This document shows positions 1 through 7,657 of a stretch of 64,000 bases of DNA, piece after piece. The notes beneath the pieces were generated by a model, which saw only the letters and a list, made by a program, of their open reading frames with translations, ran no database searches and was not told the DNA's origin. Within the stretch, counting starts at the first letter, position 1; every line of letters starts with the position of its first letter. The translations under genes were made by a program, and so were the position numbers. Origin of the DNA: Caulobacter segnis ATCC 21756 (lineage in GTDB: Bacteria > Pseudomonadota > Alphaproteobacteria > Caulobacterales > Caulobacteraceae); contig NC_014100.1 of assembly GCF_000092285.1 (NCBI RefSeq), forward strand, positions 1,054,001 through 1,118,000, in the 5' to 3' direction.

Positions 1-1171
1 CGAGGTGACCCGTAGGGGGCTCATGAAGGTCGACGGAGCGGTCTATCTGGTGGCTTTCGCGTCCGTGACCCCCGAAAGCCGGGCGGTCGCCGACGCCTAT
101 GCCGGCCCGCCCGCGGTGGTCGTCGTCGCCCGGCGGATGGATGGGCCCTTCATCCGCCGCTTCGCCGACGACCTGGGCCTGGAGGACCTCCAACTGCTCG
201 CCGCGCCTCCCGGCCTCAAGCCTCGCGTCCAACTCGCCGACATCAACGGGCGGCCGATCGGGGTGTTGTCGTGGGACGCCGCCGATCCTGGCCTGACCCT
301 GATCAAGAGCCTGGCGCCCTGGCTCGCGCTCGGCTTCCTGGTGATGAGCCTGGCCGCCTTCTTCCTGCTTCGGCGCGTCATGGAGGCGCTGGCCCAGATC
401 CGCGACAGCCGTCGCCAGTTGATCGCCGCCAAGGAAGAGGCCGAGGCCGCCAACGCCGCCAAGACGCTGTTCCTGGCCAATATGAGCCACGAGATTCGCA
501 CGCCGCTGAACGGCGTGCTGGGCATGGCCCAGGTCATGGCCGCCGATACGCTGAGCGAGCCGCAAGCCCGACGTCTGCGCATTCTGGAGGAATCGGCGCG
601 TTCGCTGATGGCGCTGCTCAACGACATCCTCGACATCGCCCGGCTGGAGCGCCGCGCGATGCGCCTGCGCGAGCAGCCCTTCGATCTGGTCGAGATGGTC
701 GACGCCGCCTGCTCGGCGTTCTCGGGGGCGGCCGCCGCCAAGAACCTCGGCCTGAAAGTGGACGTCGCGCCCGAGGCCGGCGGACGCTGGACGGGAGATC
801 CCATCCGGCTGCGTCAGGTGCTCGGCAACCTGGTGGCCAACGCCATCAAGTTCACCGAAGTCGGCGGCGTGACGGTGCGCGTTCGCCCCCTGACCAAGGG
901 CTTGCGCTTCGAGGTCGAGGACACCGGTCCGGGTATCGCGCCGCAATCCTTGCCCAGCCTGTTCCGGCGCTTCTCGCAGGCCGATTTATCCATGACCCGG
1001 GCGCACGACGGCGCCGGCTTGGGGTTGTCGATCTGCCGCGAGTTGATCGAGCTGATGGGCGGGTCGATCGACGTGCGCTCCGAGCCCGGCCAGGGGTCGA
1101 GTTTCTTCTTTGTTGTCCCGCTCGAGCGGCTGGCCGATCAGCGGCCGTCGCTCCGGGTGGTGGGGTCGTAA
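1..1171 (+). CDS. Sensor histidine kinase, N-terminally cut by window edge
   Basis: The frame is open to the first base of the window, so the true start lies upstream; the GTG at 5 is only the first in-frame start codon seen. The visible part begins with an extracytoplasmic-looking segment resembling the end of a CHASE4-type sensor domain, then one membrane helix (about residues 101-122 counted from the GTG). A coiled linker and a HisKA domain follow, with the H-box [12 protein letters not shown], then a HATPase with N-box (NAIKF), G1 (DTGPGI) and G2 (GAGLGLSI). No receiver domain follows, so phosphate must go to a separate regulator, none of which is adjacent. Kinase assignment is secure; the signal is unknown. 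Confidence 0.9.
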   Translation, partial: EVTRRGLMKVDGAVYLVAFASVTPESRAVADAYAGPPAVVVVARRMDGPFIRRFADDLGLEDLQLLAAPPGLKPRVQLADINGRPIGVLSWDAADPGLTLIKSLAPWLALGFLVMSLAAFFLLRRVMEALAQIRDSRRQLIAAKEEAEAANAAKTLFLANMSHEIRTPLNGVLGMAQVMAADTLSEPQARRLRILEESARSLMALLNDILDIARLERRAMRLREQPFDLVEMVDAACSAFSGAAAAKNLGLKVDVAPEAGGRWTGDPIRLRQVLGNLVANAIKFTEVGGVTVRVRPLTKGLRFEVEDTGPGIAPQSLPSLFRRFSQADLSMTRAHDGAGLGLSICRELIELMGGSIDVRSEPGQGSSFFFVVPLERLADQRPSLRVVGS

Positions 1172-1300
1172 GGCTGCACAGTTCCCGCGCAGCCAAGCCG
1201 TCCGGGCGCCGATAATTCGGAGCCTGGGCCGCATCCTGGGAGCCGGGTTCCACGCGGCGCCTCGCCGCCGACGCAACGACTGATAGCCCTTTTATCCGCA

Positions 1301-1314
1301 CGCCGAATTCGGCG
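1301..1314. promoter_or_regulatory. Perfect 14-bp palindrome upstream of amine oxidase
   Basis: CGCCGAATTCGGCG is its own reverse complement and ends 22 bp before the chosen ATG of the amine oxidase. Its position just ahead of the ribosome-binding site would suit an operator or a small RNA hairpin, but in GC-rich DNA short palindromes also occur by chance. No regulator gene is adjacent. Confidence 0.3.
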
Positions 1315-1336
1315 GCGCGTGAGGGGAAGGGCTTTC

Positions 1337-2932
1337 ATGGATTCCGGTGTCAGGGCGCCGACGCGGCGCCAGCTTCTGTCCGCCATCGCCAAGGTCGGCG
1401 GGACGGCGGCGCTCTATCAGGCGATGACCACGCTGGGCCACGCGGCCGAGACGCAGTTCCACGGGCCGCCGAACCTGCAAGGCGCGCGGCCGGGCGCCAG
1501 CGTCATCGTGCTGGGCGCGGGCCTGGCCGGCCTGCTGGCGGCCTACGAGCTGCGCAAGGCCGGCTACAAGGTCCAGGTCCTGGAGTTCCAGAACCGCGCC
1601 GGCGGCCGCAACTGGTCGCTGCGTGGGGGAGATAGTTACACCGAGCTGGGCGGCGCGACGCAGAAGGTCGCCTTCTCGCCCGGCAACTACCTGAACCCCG
1701 GCCCCTGGCGGATCCCGCACCACCACCGGACCCTGCTGCACTACTGCAAGGCGTTCGGCGTGGCCCTGGAGCCGTTCATCCAGTTCAACCACTCCGGCTG
1801 GATCCACTCGTCCCAGGCCTTCGGCGGCAAGCCGGTGCGGTTCAACGCCGCCGCCGCCGACTTCGAGGGCAACATCGCCGAGCTGCTGGCCAAGTCGGTC
1901 AACGCCAAGGCGCTGGACGACACGGTCACGGCCGAGGACCGCGACAAGCTGCTGGAGGCCATGAAGGGCTGGGGGCTGCTGGACAACAATTACAAGTACT
2001 CGCCCAGCCTGAAGGCCTCGTCGCACCGCGGCTACGAGCGCCCGCCGGGCGGCGGCGTCAACGGCGCGCCGATCGCCTCGAAGGACCTCTACAGCCTGCA
2101 CGACGTGCTGGACCCGCAGGTCTGGACCTCGATGGGCTTCTTCATGAACCACGAGATGCAGACCACCATGTTCCAGCCGGTCGGCGGCATGGACATGATC
2201 GGCAAGGGCTTCGCCAAGCAGGTGGAGGGCCTGATCACCTACAACGCCAAGGTCGGCAAGATCGCCCAGGACGACAAGGGCGTCACCGTCAGCTGGACCG
2301 ACACCGTCACGGGCAAGGCGACCGACGCCAAGGCCGACTGGTGCGTCTGTACGATCCCGCTGGGCGTGCTGGGCCAGATGGACCTGCAGGTCACCGACGA
2401 GATGATGGCCGCGATCAAGGCCGTGCCGTACTCCGGCCAGGTCAAGATCGGTCTGGAGATGAAGCGCCGCTTCTGGGAAGAGGACGACTACATCTACGGC
2501 GGCCACAGCTTCACCGACCAGGAGATCGCCCTGATCTCCTATCCAAACAACAACATGTTCAAGGACGGCCCGGCCGTGCTGCTGGGGGCTTTCGCCCGCG
2601 AGATGGGCGCCTATCGCCTGGCCGGCATGACGCCCGAGCAGCGGATCGAGGTCGCCCTGGCGCAAGGCTCGGTGATCCACCCGGAAAGCTACCGCAAGGA
2701 GTTCGCCTCGGGCGCCTCGGTGGCCTGGAGCCGCGTGCCCTGGACCCTGGGCTGCTGCGCCCGCTGGAACGAGGACACCCGCAAGCAGCACTACCAGACC
2801 CTGGTGGGCATGGACCGCCGGATCGTGCTGGCCGGCGAGCACGCCTCCTATGTCGGTTGCTGGATGGAGGGCGCGCTGCTCTCGTCCATCGACGCCATCA
2901 CCCGTCTGCACAAGCGCGCGCTGGAGGCTTGA
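1337..2932 (+). CDS. Tat-exported flavin-containing amine oxidase/dehydrogenase
   Basis: A 531-aa FAD enzyme of the monoamine/L-amino-acid oxidase family. The N-terminus has a twin-arginine-type signal (TRRQLLSAIAKVGG, residues 9-22), followed by the Rossmann motif VLGAGLAG (glycines near residues 60-65), the family motif NRAGGRN and a C-terminal FAD-contacting segment (LAGEHASYVGCWMEGA). ATG 1337 is chosen because GGGAAGG lies 6-8 bp upstream; a GTG at 1319 is also in frame. The next gene, 2 bp downstream, is a periplasmic c-type cytochrome, so this enzyme probably oxidises an amine or amino acid in the periplasm and passes electrons to that cytochrome rather than to oxygen. The substrate cannot be read from sequence. 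Confidence 0.82.
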   Translation: MDSGVRAPTRRQLLSAIAKVGGTAALYQAMTTLGHAAETQFHGPPNLQGARPGASVIVLGAGLAGLLAAYELRKAGYKVQVLEFQNRAGGRNWSLRGGDSYTELGGATQKVAFSPGNYLNPGPWRIPHHHRTLLHYCKAFGVALEPFIQFNHSGWIHSSQAFGGKPVRFNAAAADFEGNIAELLAKSVNAKALDDTVTAEDRDKLLEAMKGWGLLDNNYKYSPSLKASSHRGYERPPGGGVNGAPIASKDLYSLHDVLDPQVWTSMGFFMNHEMQTTMFQPVGGMDMIGKGFAKQVEGLITYNAKVGKIAQDDKGVTVSWTDTVTGKATDAKADWCVCTIPLGVLGQMDLQVTDEMMAAIKAVPYSGQVKIGLEMKRRFWEEDDYIYGGHSFTDQEIALISYPNNNMFKDGPAVLLGAFAREMGAYRLAGMTPEQRIEVALAQGSVIHPESYRKEFASGASVAWSRVPWTLGCCARWNEDTRKQHYQTLVGMDRRIVLAGEHASYVGCWMEGALLSSIDAITRLHKRALEA

Positions 2933-2934
2933 TC

Positions 2935-3357
2935 ATGAGAAAGCTCATTCTGGCGGTCGCCGCGCTGGCGGCCTTCCCGGCCATGGCCCAGACCCCCGCG
3001 TCCGGCGGGGGCGACACCGGCGGCGGCATCGTGCGCGCGGCCAAGCCGGTGACCGGCGAGCAAGTCTACACCCAGGTCTGCCAAGCCTGCCACATGGCCG
3101 ACGCCAAGGGCGGGACGGGGGCGGGGACCATTCCCGCGCTCGCCAGCAATCCCAGGCTGGCCGGCGCGGCCTATCCGATCATGGTCGTGACCAGCGGCAA
3201 GGGCGCCATGCCCGGCTTCGTCGGCACGCTGAGCAACGCCCAGATGGCCGAGGCGATCACCTATGTCCGCACCCACTTCGGCAACGCCTACGCCAAGCCG
3301 GTGACCGAAGCGGACGTGGCGAAGCTGGCCAAGCCGCCTGCGGCGGGCGGGCATTAG
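2935..3357 (+). CDS. Periplasmic class I cytochrome c
   Basis: A 140-aa exported monohaem cytochrome. It has a Sec signal peptide cleaved after AMA (about residue 18), a single haem site CQACH at residues 49-53 and a probable axial methionine at about residue 92 in GKGAMPGF. The gene starts 2 bp after the amine oxidase stop codon, so the two are almost certainly one operon and the cytochrome is the likely electron acceptor of that enzyme. The palindromic repeat starting at 3365 follows immediately and may end the transcript. Confidence 0.88.
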   Translation: MRKLILAVAALAAFPAMAQTPASGGGDTGGGIVRAAKPVTGEQVYTQVCQACHMADAKGGTGAGTIPALASNPRLAGAAYPIMVVTSGKGAMPGFVGTLSNAQMAEAITYVRTHFGNAYAKPVTEADVAKLAKPPAAGGH

Positions 3358-3364
3358 ACGGCGC

Positions 3365-3496
3365 GATCCTTCTTCCCCCTCCGGGGGGAGGAGCGCCGAA
3401 GGCGCGGAGGGGGCAAGTCCTGAGCGAAGTCACCCTACTTGCCCCCACCTGACCGCGCTTTGCGCGGTCGTCCGCCCCCAGAGGGGGCGGAAGGAT
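3365..3496. repeat. Two-armed palindromic element, short (gene-less) copy
   Basis: The left arm (3365-3418) begins GATCCTTCTTCCCCC and the right arm (3437-3496) ends GGCGGAAGGAT, so the outer ends are inverted copies of each other. Each arm folds internally (for example GACCGCGC/GCGCGGTC in the right arm). Only 18 bp separate the inner ends GGGGGCAAGT and ACTTGCCCCC. The same arms recur at 7074-7188 and 7548-7599 around a DUF559 gene. The copy lies between two convergent genes, where it could also act as a bidirectional terminator. Confidence 0.8.
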
Positions 3497-3505
3497 GCCG
3501 TCGCC

Positions 3506-5089
3506 TCAGCCCACCTTCACCTTGCCATCCACGCGCCGCGCGATGCCCAGCGGGTTCTCCGTCTTCAGCTCGGCCGGCAGCAGGGCTTCCGGCAGGTTCT
3601 GGTAGCTGACCGGGCGCAGGAAGCGGGCGATGGCCAGGGTGCCGACCGAGGTCGTGCGGCCGTCGCTGGTGGCCGGGAACGGACCGCCGTGGACCATGGC
3701 CGGCGCCACCTCGACGCCGGTGCCGAAGCCGTTCACGAGAATACGGCCGGCCTTCATTTCCAGGGTCGGCAGCAGGGCGGCGACGATCGGATGGTCGGCC
3801 TCGTCCATGTGGATGGCGATGGTCAGTTGGCCCTCGACGGCGGCCACGACCTTCTCCAGCTCGGCCTGGTCGGCGGCGCGGACCACCACCGAGGCCGCGC
3901 CGAACACTTCCTCGTGCAGGTGCGGATTGGCCAGGAAGTCCTTGGCCGCGACGCTGAACAGGGCCGCGCGGCCGGTGTGGCTGCCGTCGGGACCCGGGAT
4001 GCCGCGCGCGACCGTGGTCACTTCCTTGGCTTCGGTCAGGGCCGCGACCCCATGGGCGAAGGCCTTGCAGATGCCCGGGGTCAGCATGACCGAGGCCGGC
4101 GCGGCCTCGACCGCCTTGCCGGCGGCCTCGACGAAGGCGTCCAGCTCGGGGCCTTCGATCGCCAGGATCAGGCCGGGATTGGTGCAGAACTGGCCCGCGC
4201 CCAGGGTCAGGGCGGCCACGAAGTCCGGAGCGATCTGCGGACCGCGCGCCTTCAGGGCGGCGGGCAGCATGATCACCGGGTTGATGCTGCTCATCTCGGC
4301 GTAGAACGGGATCGGCTCGGGACGACCTTGGGCGATGGCCAGCAAAGCGAGGCCCCCGCGGCGCGAGCCGGTGAAGCCGGCGGCCTTGACGCGCGGATCG
4401 GCGACCAGCGCCTGGCTGACCTCATAGCCGCTGTCGTGGATCATCGAAAACACGCCCGGATGCAGGCCGCAGGCGGCGACGGCGGCCTGGATGGCGCGGC
4501 CGACCAGCTCCGAGGCACCCGGGTGGGCCGGGTGAGCCTTGACGATGACCGGGCAGCCGGCCGCCAGCGCCGAGGCGGTGTCGCCGCCGGCCACCGAGAA
4601 GGCCAGCGGGAAGTTGCTCGCGCCGAACACGGCCACCGGGCCCAGCGGCACGTTGCGCAGACGCAGGTCCGGACGCGGCAGCGGCTTGCGGTCCGGCAGC
4701 GCCGGGTCGATGCGGGCTTCCAGGAAGCCGCCGTCGCGCAGCACGCCGGCGAACAGGCGCAGCTGGCCGACCGTGCGGCCGCGCTCGCCTTCCAGGCGCG
4801 GGCGGGGCAGGCCGGTCTCGGCCATGGTGCGGACGATCAGGTCATCGCCGATCGCCTCGATGTGCTCGGCGATCGATTCCAGGAAGGTCGCGCGGGTCTC
4901 GTAGGGCAGGGCGCGGTAGCCGGCGAAGGCCTCGTGGGCCAGGGCCGCGGCCGCGTCGACGTCGGCCTTGGTCGCGCCGCCGAACGCGGGCTCCAGGATC
5001 TCGCCGGTCGCCGGATTGACGCCCTTGATCTCGCCGTTGGTCCCCTTGCGGCTTTCGCCGCCGATCAGAAGCTGGCCGGTCAGATGCAC
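3506..5089 (-). CDS. 2,5-dioxovalerate (alpha-ketoglutarate semialdehyde) dehydrogenase
   Basis: A 527-aa aldehyde dehydrogenase of the long KGSADH/fatty-aldehyde type. It has the catalytic cysteine in [10 protein letters not shown], the general-base glutamate in [11 protein letters not shown] and the NAD(P) segment [15 protein letters not shown]. The family oxidises alpha-ketoglutarate semialdehyde to alpha-ketoglutarate, the last step of the Weimberg pathway for pentoses and of hydroxyproline or uronate breakdown. GTG at 5089 is preferred because AGGA lies 8 bp upstream on the minus strand and the family's conserved start (LTGQLLIGG) follows directly. Longer in-frame starts would run through the promoter and operator. 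A LacI-type operator lies 42 bp upstream, suggesting sugar (perhaps xylose) induction. Confidence 0.85.
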   Translation of the reverse strand: MHLTGQLLIGGESRKGTNGEIKGVNPATGEILEPAFGGATKADVDAAAALAHEAFAGYRALPYETRATFLESIAEHIEAIGDDLIVRTMAETGLPRPRLEGERGRTVGQLRLFAGVLRDGGFLEARIDPALPDRKPLPRPDLRLRNVPLGPVAVFGASNFPLAFSVAGGDTASALAAGCPVIVKAHPAHPGASELVGRAIQAAVAACGLHPGVFSMIHDSGYEVSQALVADPRVKAAGFTGSRRGGLALLAIAQGRPEPIPFYAEMSSINPVIMLPAALKARGPQIAPDFVAALTLGAGQFCTNPGLILAIEGPELDAFVEAAGKAVEAAPASVMLTPGICKAFAHGVAALTEAKEVTTVARGIPGPDGSHTGRAALFSVAAKDFLANPHLHEEVFGAASVVVRAADQAELEKVVAAVEGQLTIAIHMDEADHPIVAALLPTLEMKAGRILVNGFGTGVEVAPAMVHGGPFPATSDGRTTSVGTLAIARFLRPVSYQNLPEALLPAELKTENPLGIARRVDGKVKVG

Positions 5090-5130
5090 GTTGGTCGTCC
5101 TGCAAGTGTTGTCGTTGTGGTCGCTATAAA

Positions 5131-5144
5131 TGGGAGCGCTAACA
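5131..5144 (-). promoter_or_regulatory. LacI-family operator, xylose-motif-like
   Basis: On the minus strand this reads TGTTAGCGCTCCCA, an imperfect palindrome centred on AGCGCT. It closely resembles the xylose-responsive site I recall from the Caulobacter xylX promoter (TGTTAGCGCTACCA). It lies between a TTGTCA and an ATAGCG on the minus strand spaced about 17 bp, a position where a repressor would block polymerase on the promoter of the semialdehyde dehydrogenase. The operator resemblance is visible; assignment to XylR is inference. Confidence 0.55.
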
Positions 5145-5448
5145 TGACAAGTCCATGCGCACGCGCCGGCTTTCCGCGCTGGAGCGCCGTCGCCGATCCC
5201 GAAAGGCGGCCTTTTGAACCCCGGTTCGGCGCGGGCGCCAAGCAAATCCTCCCCTAGCGTAAGGCGCGGGCCTCGCACGCCGAAGAGGAGCTCCGTCGAC
5301 CCACCGCCGGCGGCCTTTGGCGCCAAGTACGGGCGTTCAGGCCGCTGTATGCTCGGCGTAGGCGGAGACGAGTCGTTCTAAATCAACGGCTTGTCACTTT
5401 TATAGCCTTCTGGATCATCCGCGTCCGCTGGCGCCGTACCTTTATGTC
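5145..5448. other. Intergenic region upstream of the GTA cluster
   Basis: No gene is supported here. The region separates the minus-strand dehydrogenase from the plus-strand GTA cluster and must hold the GTA promoter. A TTGTCAC at about 5393-5399 followed by an A/T-rich stretch (TTTTATAG) is the only promoter-like sequence I see. No convincing Shine-Dalgarno precedes the ATG at 5449. Confidence 0.35.
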
Positions 5449-5928
5449 ATGGCCCAGAAAAGCGAAGACATCGAAGCCGCCCTTAGCGCCATCGAGGAGT
5501 TGGTGGCCCTGACCTACGCCAAGGCGGCGTCTGAGATCCTGACCGCCAGCGAGGACAAGACCTCCGAAGCGCGGATGGAGATCGCCGCCAAGGCCGCGAA
5601 GGCCGGCCGAGCCATCAAGCTGTTCCGGGGGAGCGCCCGCCGGGTCGGCCGCGCGCTCTCAAGCCTGCAGCGCTCCGCCAAGGCCGACGACGGCGCAGAC
5701 CGGAACAATACGGAGACCGCGATGAATGATGACGTCCCATGGAACGCCCAGCGTATCGCCGAGCTTCATGCCGAGGTGCGCGAACGACTGGCGAAGTTTG
5801 CTGGATCCCGAGAGCTTAAACACCTGGCTGAGCGGGATCGACGAGAACCGTCCGGACTTGGCGAGCCAACTGGAGGAGAGCCTTCGAACGCTCCGCATCC
5901 GGGAGGACCACCAGCTTCCCCCGCCTGA
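5449..5928 (+). CDS. GTA gp1-like, putative small terminase (TerS)
   Basis: A 159-aa frame in the gp1 position, directly upstream of the large terminase. Residues 1-60 are alanine-, lysine- and glutamate-rich and look helical or coiled-coil, as reported for the small terminase of the Rhodobacter GTA, which lacks a DNA-binding domain. Coding character is good to about base 5795 (...AEVRERLAKF); from there codon third positions become poor and the sequence turns into low-complexity Gly/Pro/Ser, while the +1 frame (terminase) becomes strongly coding. The last 130 bases may therefore not be real coding sequence in this frame. TerS identity rests on position and composition only. Confidence 0.5.
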   Translation: MAQKSEDIEAALSAIEELVALTYAKAASEILTASEDKTSEARMEIAAKAAKAGRAIKLFRGSARRVGRALSSLQRSAKADDGADRNNTETAMNDDVPWNAQRIAELHAEVRERLAKFAGSRELKHLAERDRREPSGLGEPTGGEPSNAPHPGGPPASPA

Positions 5929-7063
5929 CCCCTGGGTCACTTGGCTGTTCTTGGGCGGACGCGGCGCCGGCAAGACCTACGCCGGCGCGGCTTGGCTGAT
6001 CGAGCAGGCCACGGCGGGCGCTCGGCTGGCCTTGGTCGGACCCACCTTCCACGACGTGCGCGAGGTGATGATCGAGGGGCCCTCGGGCCTTAAGGCGCTG
6101 TCGCTACCCGACGAGCACCCCCGCTGGGAAGCCTCGCGTCGACGCCTGGTCTGGCCCAACGGCGCGACCGCCTACGCCTTCTCGGCCGAGGATCCGGACT
6201 CCTTACGCGGCCCGCAGTTCCACGCCGCCTGGGCCGACGAGTTCTGCGCCTGGCCCAAGCCCGGCGACACCCTGGCCATGCTGCGGTTCGGCCTGCGCCT
6301 GGGGGCCGATCCGCGCCTGGTGGTGACCACCACGCCCAAGCCCCATCGGGCCCTGAAGGTGTTGATGGCCGAGCCTGGCGTGTCGCTGACCCGCGCGGGC
6401 ACGAGCGCCAACGCCGGCAACCTGGCGCCCGCCTTCCTGCGGACTCTAGAGAGCCTGTATGGCGGCACGCGCCTGGCCGCCCAGGAGTTGGACGGGGTGA
6501 TCGTCGAGACCGACGGCGGCCTGTTCCGCGCCGAGGACCTGGCGCGCTGCCGGGCCGCCCGGCCGGCGCGCCTGGACCGCGTCGTCGTGGCCGTCGACCC
6601 GCCCGCCACCGCCGGCGGCGACGCCTGCGGGATCGTGGTCGTCGGCCGAAGGGACGACCGCGCCTTCGTCCTGGCCGACGAGACGGCGCGGGGGCTGTCT
6701 CCCGCCGGCTGGGCGGCGAGGGCGGTCGCGGCCGCGCGGGCCTGGTCCGCCGACGCCCTCGTGGCCGAGGCCAACCAGGGTGGCGACATGGTGAGGTCCG
6801 TGCTCGCCCAGGCCGATCCGCCGTGCCGGGTGAAACTGGTGCGCGCGAGCGTTGGCAAGCGGGCGCGGGCCGAGCCGGTGGCGGCTTTGTATGAACAGGG
6901 CCGGGTCCTGCACTGCGGGTCCTTCGTGGCGCTGGAGGAGGAGCTGATGGCGCTCGGCTCCGGCGACCTGGAACACAGCCCCGACCGCGCCGACGCCCTG
7001 GTCTGGGCGGTGAGCGAGTTGATGCTGGGTCCGGCGCAGAGGCCGAGGCTGAGGGCGCTATAA
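5726..7063 (+). CDS. GTA large terminase (gp2), ATPase and nuclease
   Basis: Packages DNA into GTA heads. It has a Walker A motif GGRGAGKT, a Walker B/catalytic acid in AAWADEFCAW, a coupling motif with TTTPKPH, and a C-terminal RNase H-like nuclease beginning VVAVDPPATAGGDACG. The frame opens at ATG 5726, but the first 24 codons look unlike protein. TTG at 5798 (MLDPESLNTWL...) is where good coding begins and would give 421 aa. The 5' part overlaps the preceding frame by up to 200 bp. Downstream the GTA order is broken by a minus-strand DUF559 gene before the portal. Confidence 0.93.
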   Translation: MMTSHGTPSVSPSFMPRCANDWRSLLDPESLNTWLSGIDENRPDLASQLEESLRTLRIREDHQLPPPDPWVTWLFLGGRGAGKTYAGAAWLIEQATAGARLALVGPTFHDVREVMIEGPSGLKALSLPDEHPRWEASRRRLVWPNGATAYAFSAEDPDSLRGPQFHAAWADEFCAWPKPGDTLAMLRFGLRLGADPRLVVTTTPKPHRALKVLMAEPGVSLTRAGTSANAGNLAPAFLRTLESLYGGTRLAAQELDGVIVETDGGLFRAEDLARCRAARPARLDRVVVAVDPPATAGGDACGIVVVGRRDDRAFVLADETARGLSPAGWAARAVAAARAWSADALVAEANQGGDMVRSVLAQADPPCRVKLVRASVGKRARAEPVAALYEQGRVLHCGSFVALEEELMALGSGDLEHSPDRADALVWAVSELMLGPAQRPRLRAL

Positions 7064-7073
7064 CCGCCACGAT

Positions 7074-7188
7074 GCCCCCACCTGACCGCGCTATCGCGCG
7101 GTCGTCCGCCCCCGGAGGTGGCGGAAGGCGCGCGATCCTTCTTCCCCCTTCGGGGGAGGAGGATGCGCAGCATCCGGAGGGGGCATGT
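7074..7188. repeat. Palindromic arms on the 3' side of the DUF559 gene
   Basis: Two arm units in tandem. 7074 to about 7127 is nearly the same as the right arm of the element at 3437-3496. 7134-7188 (GATCCTTCTTCCCCC to GGGGGCATGT) matches the left arm at 3365-3418. The DUF559 gene reads into this block on the minus strand, so its last roughly 35 codons (a Pro/Arg-rich tail) are repeat-encoded. Confidence 0.8.
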
Positions 7189-7534
7189 GAGTGATGTATT
7201 CTCGGATTGTCGAGAGCGTGTCGTCCACGGACGCCATGACCTCGTGCGCAGGAATCCGCAGTGTGCGGACGCCCTGCGCGAGGAGCCACCGATCTCTGGC
7301 CAGGTCTCGCCCTGGCCTCGACCCGACGCAGTGCGCGTAGCTATCCACCTCGACCGCCAAGCGCAGCGCCGCGCAGTAGAAATCGAGCACATAGGGCCCG
7401 ATCGGATGCTGGCGGCGGAACTTGTGGCCGTCCAGGCCGCCGCGCCTGAGCGCGTGCCACAGGTTCATTTCCGGCTTCGACATTTCCTTCCTGAGGCGGC
7501 GCGCATTGGCCACCGTCGCCTTGGGCGCTGACAT
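7091..7534 (-). CDS. DUF559 (restriction-endonuclease-like) protein bracketed by palindromic arms
   Basis: A 147-aa protein of the DUF559 family, related in fold to very-short-patch-repair and PD-(D/E)XK nucleases. Visible motifs are RRQHPIGPYVLDFYC and LAVEVDSYAH, giving an acidic D...ExD-like core, then RDRWLLAQGVRTLRI. The N-terminal region ARRLRKEMSKPEMNLW is typical of the family. ATG 7534 is chosen; an upstream extension would be repeat DNA. The gene lies antisense between GTA terminase and portal, with inverted arms at 7134-7188 and 7548-7599. It may be the nuclease of a small mobile palindromic element, or passenger DNA in the GTA locus. Confidence 0.82.
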   Translation of the reverse strand: MSAPKATVANARRLRKEMSKPEMNLWHALRRGGLDGHKFRRQHPIGPYVLDFYCAALRLAVEVDSYAHCVGSRPGRDLARDRWLLAQGVRTLRIPAHEVMASVDDTLSTIREYITHMPPPDAAHPPPPKGEEGSRAFRHLRGRTTAR

Positions 7535-7599
7535 CGCGAACTCCCTGACTTGCCCCCTCCGGGCCTGCGGCCCTCCTCCCCCGGAGGGGGAAGAAGGAT
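7134..7599. mobile_element. Candidate DUF559-carrying palindromic mobile element
   Basis: The unit runs from GATCCTTCTTCCCCC at 7134 to GGGGGAAGAAGGAT at 7599. The ends are inverted copies of each other and enclose one gene (DUF559, minus strand) and little else. The element at 3365-3496 has the same ends but only 18 bp between arms, and that spacer resembles the sequence just upstream of the DUF559 start. No target-site duplication can be asserted by eye. Mobility is inference; the symmetrical architecture is directly visible. Confidence 0.5.
7548..7599. repeat. Palindromic arm on the 5' side of the DUF559 gene
   Basis: ACTTGCCCCCTCC to GGGGGAAGAAGGAT, an inverted counterpart of 7134-7188, with an internal hairpin (GGGCCTGCGGCCC). 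It occupies the leader of the portal gene, 58 bp upstream of the portal ATG. Confidence 0.8.
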
Positions 7600-7657
7600 G
7601 TCCGCTCAATCCTACATTGTTCCTGTTTTGTTCTCAACCTTCCCGGAGCGCCACCCC

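Noticed and set aside
1292..2911. Long minus-strand open frame opposite the amine oxidase
   Set aside because: It is the high-GC mirror of a strongly coding plus-strand gene; its sequence is Arg/Gly/Val/His-rich without any domain.
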